7,834 nucleotides of DNA, from the NCBI GenBank assembly GCA_002692605.1, contig NZLE01000135.1, positions 1-7,834 of the forward strand. The letters are read 5' to 3'. The notes under the pieces were generated by a model. It saw nothing but the letters and a program-made list of their open reading frames with translations, was not told the origin of the DNA and did not search any database. Below are positions 6,358 through 7,834 of this stretch, piece by piece; within the stretch, counting starts at the first letter, position 1, and each line of letters starts with the position of its first letter. Origin of the DNA: Opitutia bacterium. GTDB taxonomy: Bacteria; Verrucomicrobiota; Verrucomicrobiia; Opitutales; Seribacteraceae. The position numbers and the translations under genes were made by a program.

Positions 6358-7608
6358 GTGAATGATACACTGAATTATCTCTACGGTCTTAGGAATCGAG
6401 GCTCTTCTTATGGCATTGACCGCATGCGAAGACTGCTTCCCATGCTTGGCAACCCTCATAGACGATTTCCCATCATCCATGTGGCAGGAACCAATGGAAA
6501 AGGTTCCGTTTGCGCAATGCTGGATTCCATTTATCGTGAAAATGGATACAAGGTAGGGTTGTTTTCTTCGCCTCACTTGGTTGAATTGGGCGAAAGAATC
6601 AGAGTGAACGGAAAAGTTCTGCCTCTTCATGGAATTGAGGAATACGTTCGTTTCATCAAGCCCATCGCGGATGAAATGGAGGCGGAAAAAGTGGGTTTGG
6701 GCCCAACCTTTTTCGAAATGATGACGGCAATGGCTTTTCTCGTTTTTGCGGAACGGAAAGTTGACTTGGCGATTTTGGAAACGGGACTGGGCGGAAGGCT
6801 TGATTCCACGAACGTAGTCCAGCCGATCCTTTCCATCATCACCACGATCGCTTTGGATCATTGTTCCATTCTTGGTCATTCAATTGAAGAAATCGCTCGA
6901 GAAAAGGCAGGTATAATCAAGCGTGGAATCCCTGCCCTTACCGGATGGCTTCCTGATGCGGCGAATAAAGTCATCAGGGAGGACGCGGATTCGAAATCCT
7001 CTTCTCTCGAAAGCATGGAGGATCACCAAGCAATCGAATTTCCGCAAACCAACCTAGTGGGTGAGCATCAGAAGCGCAATGCGGCCTTGGCTTATCGGGC
7101 GGTTTTGAAAATCGCCAAAGCTTTTCCGGTGGAGCGGGAAAAAGTTCGAAAGGCATTAGGCAAAGTGAGTCTCGAGGGTAGATGGCAGTTGATCGAAGGT
7201 AACCCATCGATGATTTTGGACGCTTGCCATAACCAAGAGGGTGCGATCGCCCTTCAGGAGAATCTTCGAAACTTAAGGGAATCGGTTGTCGTATGGTTGG
7301 GAGCATCAGGGGAAGAGCGGGCACTGGAAGTGATCAAAGCCGTCACTCCGTATGCTCAAGAAATTCGCCTTTTTGAAATCGAACAGCCCCGAGCGTGTTC
7401 CGTAAGCGTTTTGAAGAAATTGATCCCGGAAAATTTCTTGGGAAGGGTAACCGTAGGCTCCTGCGCAAATTTTGACCGTCAACTCAAGGAAGTGGATGAA
7501 TCCTCGACCCTTTTGATAACCGGCTCCATCTACTTGGTTGGCGATTTCCTGTCGCACCTGAGAAAGCATTCCATGCCGCTTGGGTCTGATTTTCAGGACG
7601 TGTTGTAA
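6358..7608 (+). CDS. folC: Folylpolyglutamate synthase / dihydrofolate synthase
   Basis: This Mur-ligase-family enzyme adds glutamate to folates and, in many bacteria, to dihydropteroate. The protein has 416 residues. Visible motifs: GIDRMRRLL at 19-27; the ATP-binding P-loop VAGTNGKGS at 42-50 (Lys48); SSPHL; LETGLGGRLDSTN at 140-152 (Glu141 region); LDH at 166-168; REKAGI at 181-186, where Lys183 should be the carbamylated lysine; HQKRNAA; and the C-terminal DACHN at 288-292. The last two elements vary: families usually read D-x-A-H-N-P, here DACHNQ, and the usual DKD-like segment after the following strand reads GEER. The stretch between GIPALTG and NLVGEHQ is only about 35 residues, shorter than in E. 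coli FolC. The start is GTG at 6358, preceded by TAGAGTAGGG; the ATG four bases later is out of frame and stops at once. It is last in the run, 48 nt after accD. Whether it also has dihydrofolate synthase activity cannot be read from sequence. Confidence 0.95.
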   Translation: MNDTLNYLYGLRNRGSSYGIDRMRRLLPMLGNPHRRFPIIHVAGTNGKGSVCAMLDSIYRENGYKVGLFSSPHLVELGERIRVNGKVLPLHGIEEYVRFIKPIADEMEAEKVGLGPTFFEMMTAMAFLVFAERKVDLAILETGLGGRLDSTNVVQPILSIITTIALDHCSILGHSIEEIAREKAGIIKRGIPALTGWLPDAANKVIREDADSKSSSLESMEDHQAIEFPQTNLVGEHQKRNAALAYRAVLKIAKAFPVEREKVRKALGKVSLEGRWQLIEGNPSMILDACHNQEGAIALQENLRNLRESVVVWLGASGEERALEVIKAVTPYAQEIRLFEIEQPRACSVSVLKKLIPENFLGRVTVGSCANFDRQLKEVDESSTLLITGSIYLVGDFLSHLRKHSMPLGSDFQDVL

Positions 7609-7737
7609 TTTTTTTCATCATAATCGCCTGATTTCCTCATTCAAACCCACATTTTAAGTGGTTTGCTTAGAGCTCAAATCTCCCAGAAAAAAGAGAGGAG
7701 CTGGTACGGTATAGAGCACTATAAAAGCGATATAAGA
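7609..7737. other. Convergent intergenic region after folC
   Basis: These bases separate folC from the end of a minus-strand gene. Right after the folC stop is a run of seven T (7609-7615), but no stem precedes it. AAACCCAC (7643-7650) and GTGGTTT (7658-7664) can form a stem with one bulged C and a 7-nt loop, without a following T-run on either strand. GAGGAGCT (7695-7702) pairs with AGCTCCTC (7757-7764), the second arm being inside the minus-strand gene. None is a clear intrinsic terminator. Composition is about 37% GC. I find no RNA gene. Confidence 0.5.
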
Positions 7738-7834
7738 TCACTTTTTTAATTCTTTTAGCTCCTCAAAATTTTTAATAATGCCAAAATTTTCTTCTGTTAA
7801 TAACCGTTGAAGAAAAGACCAATAACTTTCAACA
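7738..7834 (-). CDS. C-terminal fragment of an unrecognised protein (cut by the window edge)
   Basis: Reading inward from the right edge on the minus strand gives 31 residues, VESYWSFLQRLL then TEENFGIIKNFEELKELKK, ending at TGA (complement of 7738-7740). The reading is protein-like: it is open right to the edge, has an amphipathic helix pattern and ends in a charged Glu/Lys/Leu helix. I do not recognise the family and the piece is too short to assign a function. GC is about 26%, far below the 48-50% of the genes to its left, and codons end mostly in A or T. The gene converges on folC. It could be a recently acquired or mobile-element gene, or simply an AT-rich native gene; chance openness of AT-poor-in-stops sequence is also possible. 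Confidence 0.5.
   Translation of the reverse strand, partial: VESYWSFLQRLLTEENFGIIKNFEELKELKK

Noticed and set aside
6322..6879. 185-codon open frame on the minus strand inside folC
   Set aside because: Antisense to the conserved ATP-binding half of folC; the translation resembles a shadow frame and has no recognisable domain.
7690..7760. Possible tRNA suggested by GGTATAGAGCAC after folC
   Set aside because: No T-loop (GTTCRA), no pairing acceptor arms and no anticodon stem could be found around the D-arm-like string.
1..7834. CRISPR array, insertion sequence ends, toxin-antitoxin or phage genes
   Set aside because: No regularly spaced repeats, no transposase motifs, no terminal inverted repeat pairs and no short gene pairs of that type were seen by eye.

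Overview
This window looks like a chromosomal housekeeping segment of a Gram-negative-type bacterium. Coding GC is about 48-50% by hand count on sample lines. Eight protein-coding genes can be supported: one complete gene on the minus strand (aspS), six complete genes on the plus strand (a manC-type gene, ruvX, truA, a comF-family gene, accD, folC) and the 3' end of a minus-strand gene that enters from the right edge. The taxonomic guess is Verrucomicrobiota, Opitutae-like. It rests on the gene combination and on an AccD N-terminus that lacks most zinc-ribbon cysteines, a variant I associate from memory with that group. This guess is inference only.

Layout. Bases 1-328 contain no convincing gene; the stretch is AT-rich at the far left and holds two small inverted repeats and a tRNA/tmRNA-like patch just beyond the aspS stop. 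Next comes aspS (minus strand, 329-2113). A 166-bp divergent intergenic region must carry the promoters for aspS leftward and for the plus-strand run rightward. The plus-strand genes are packed tightly: manC-type gene, 13 nt gap, ruvX, 5 nt gap, truA, overlap of 4 or 13 nt, comF family, 14 nt gap, accD, 48 nt gap, folC. This spacing suggests one transcription unit. After folC the GC falls to about 32% over 226 bases, and the last ~95 bases (about 26% GC) encode the C-terminus of an unrecognised minus-strand protein that converges on folC.

How the genes work together. They do not form one pathway. aspS and truA serve translation, ruvX serves DNA/RNA quality control, the comF-family protein is a phosphoribosyltransferase-fold protein linked to DNA uptake or recombination, the manC-type gene makes GDP-mannose for surface glycans, accD is half of the acetyl-CoA carboxyltransferase, and folC charges folates. 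The accD-folC adjacency is a common bacterial arrangement.

No obviously new defence, mobile or signalling system is visible. The observations most worth checking are: (i) AccD keeps only one of the four zinc-ribbon cysteines yet has an intact carboxyltransferase core and a 38-residue Lys/Arg-rich tail; (ii) AspRS has His and Gly at the two positions linked to non-discriminating (Asp/Asn-tRNA) enzymes; (iii) the left intergenic region has a patch resembling a decayed tRNA or tmRNA 3' end; (iv) the right flank changes sharply in composition.
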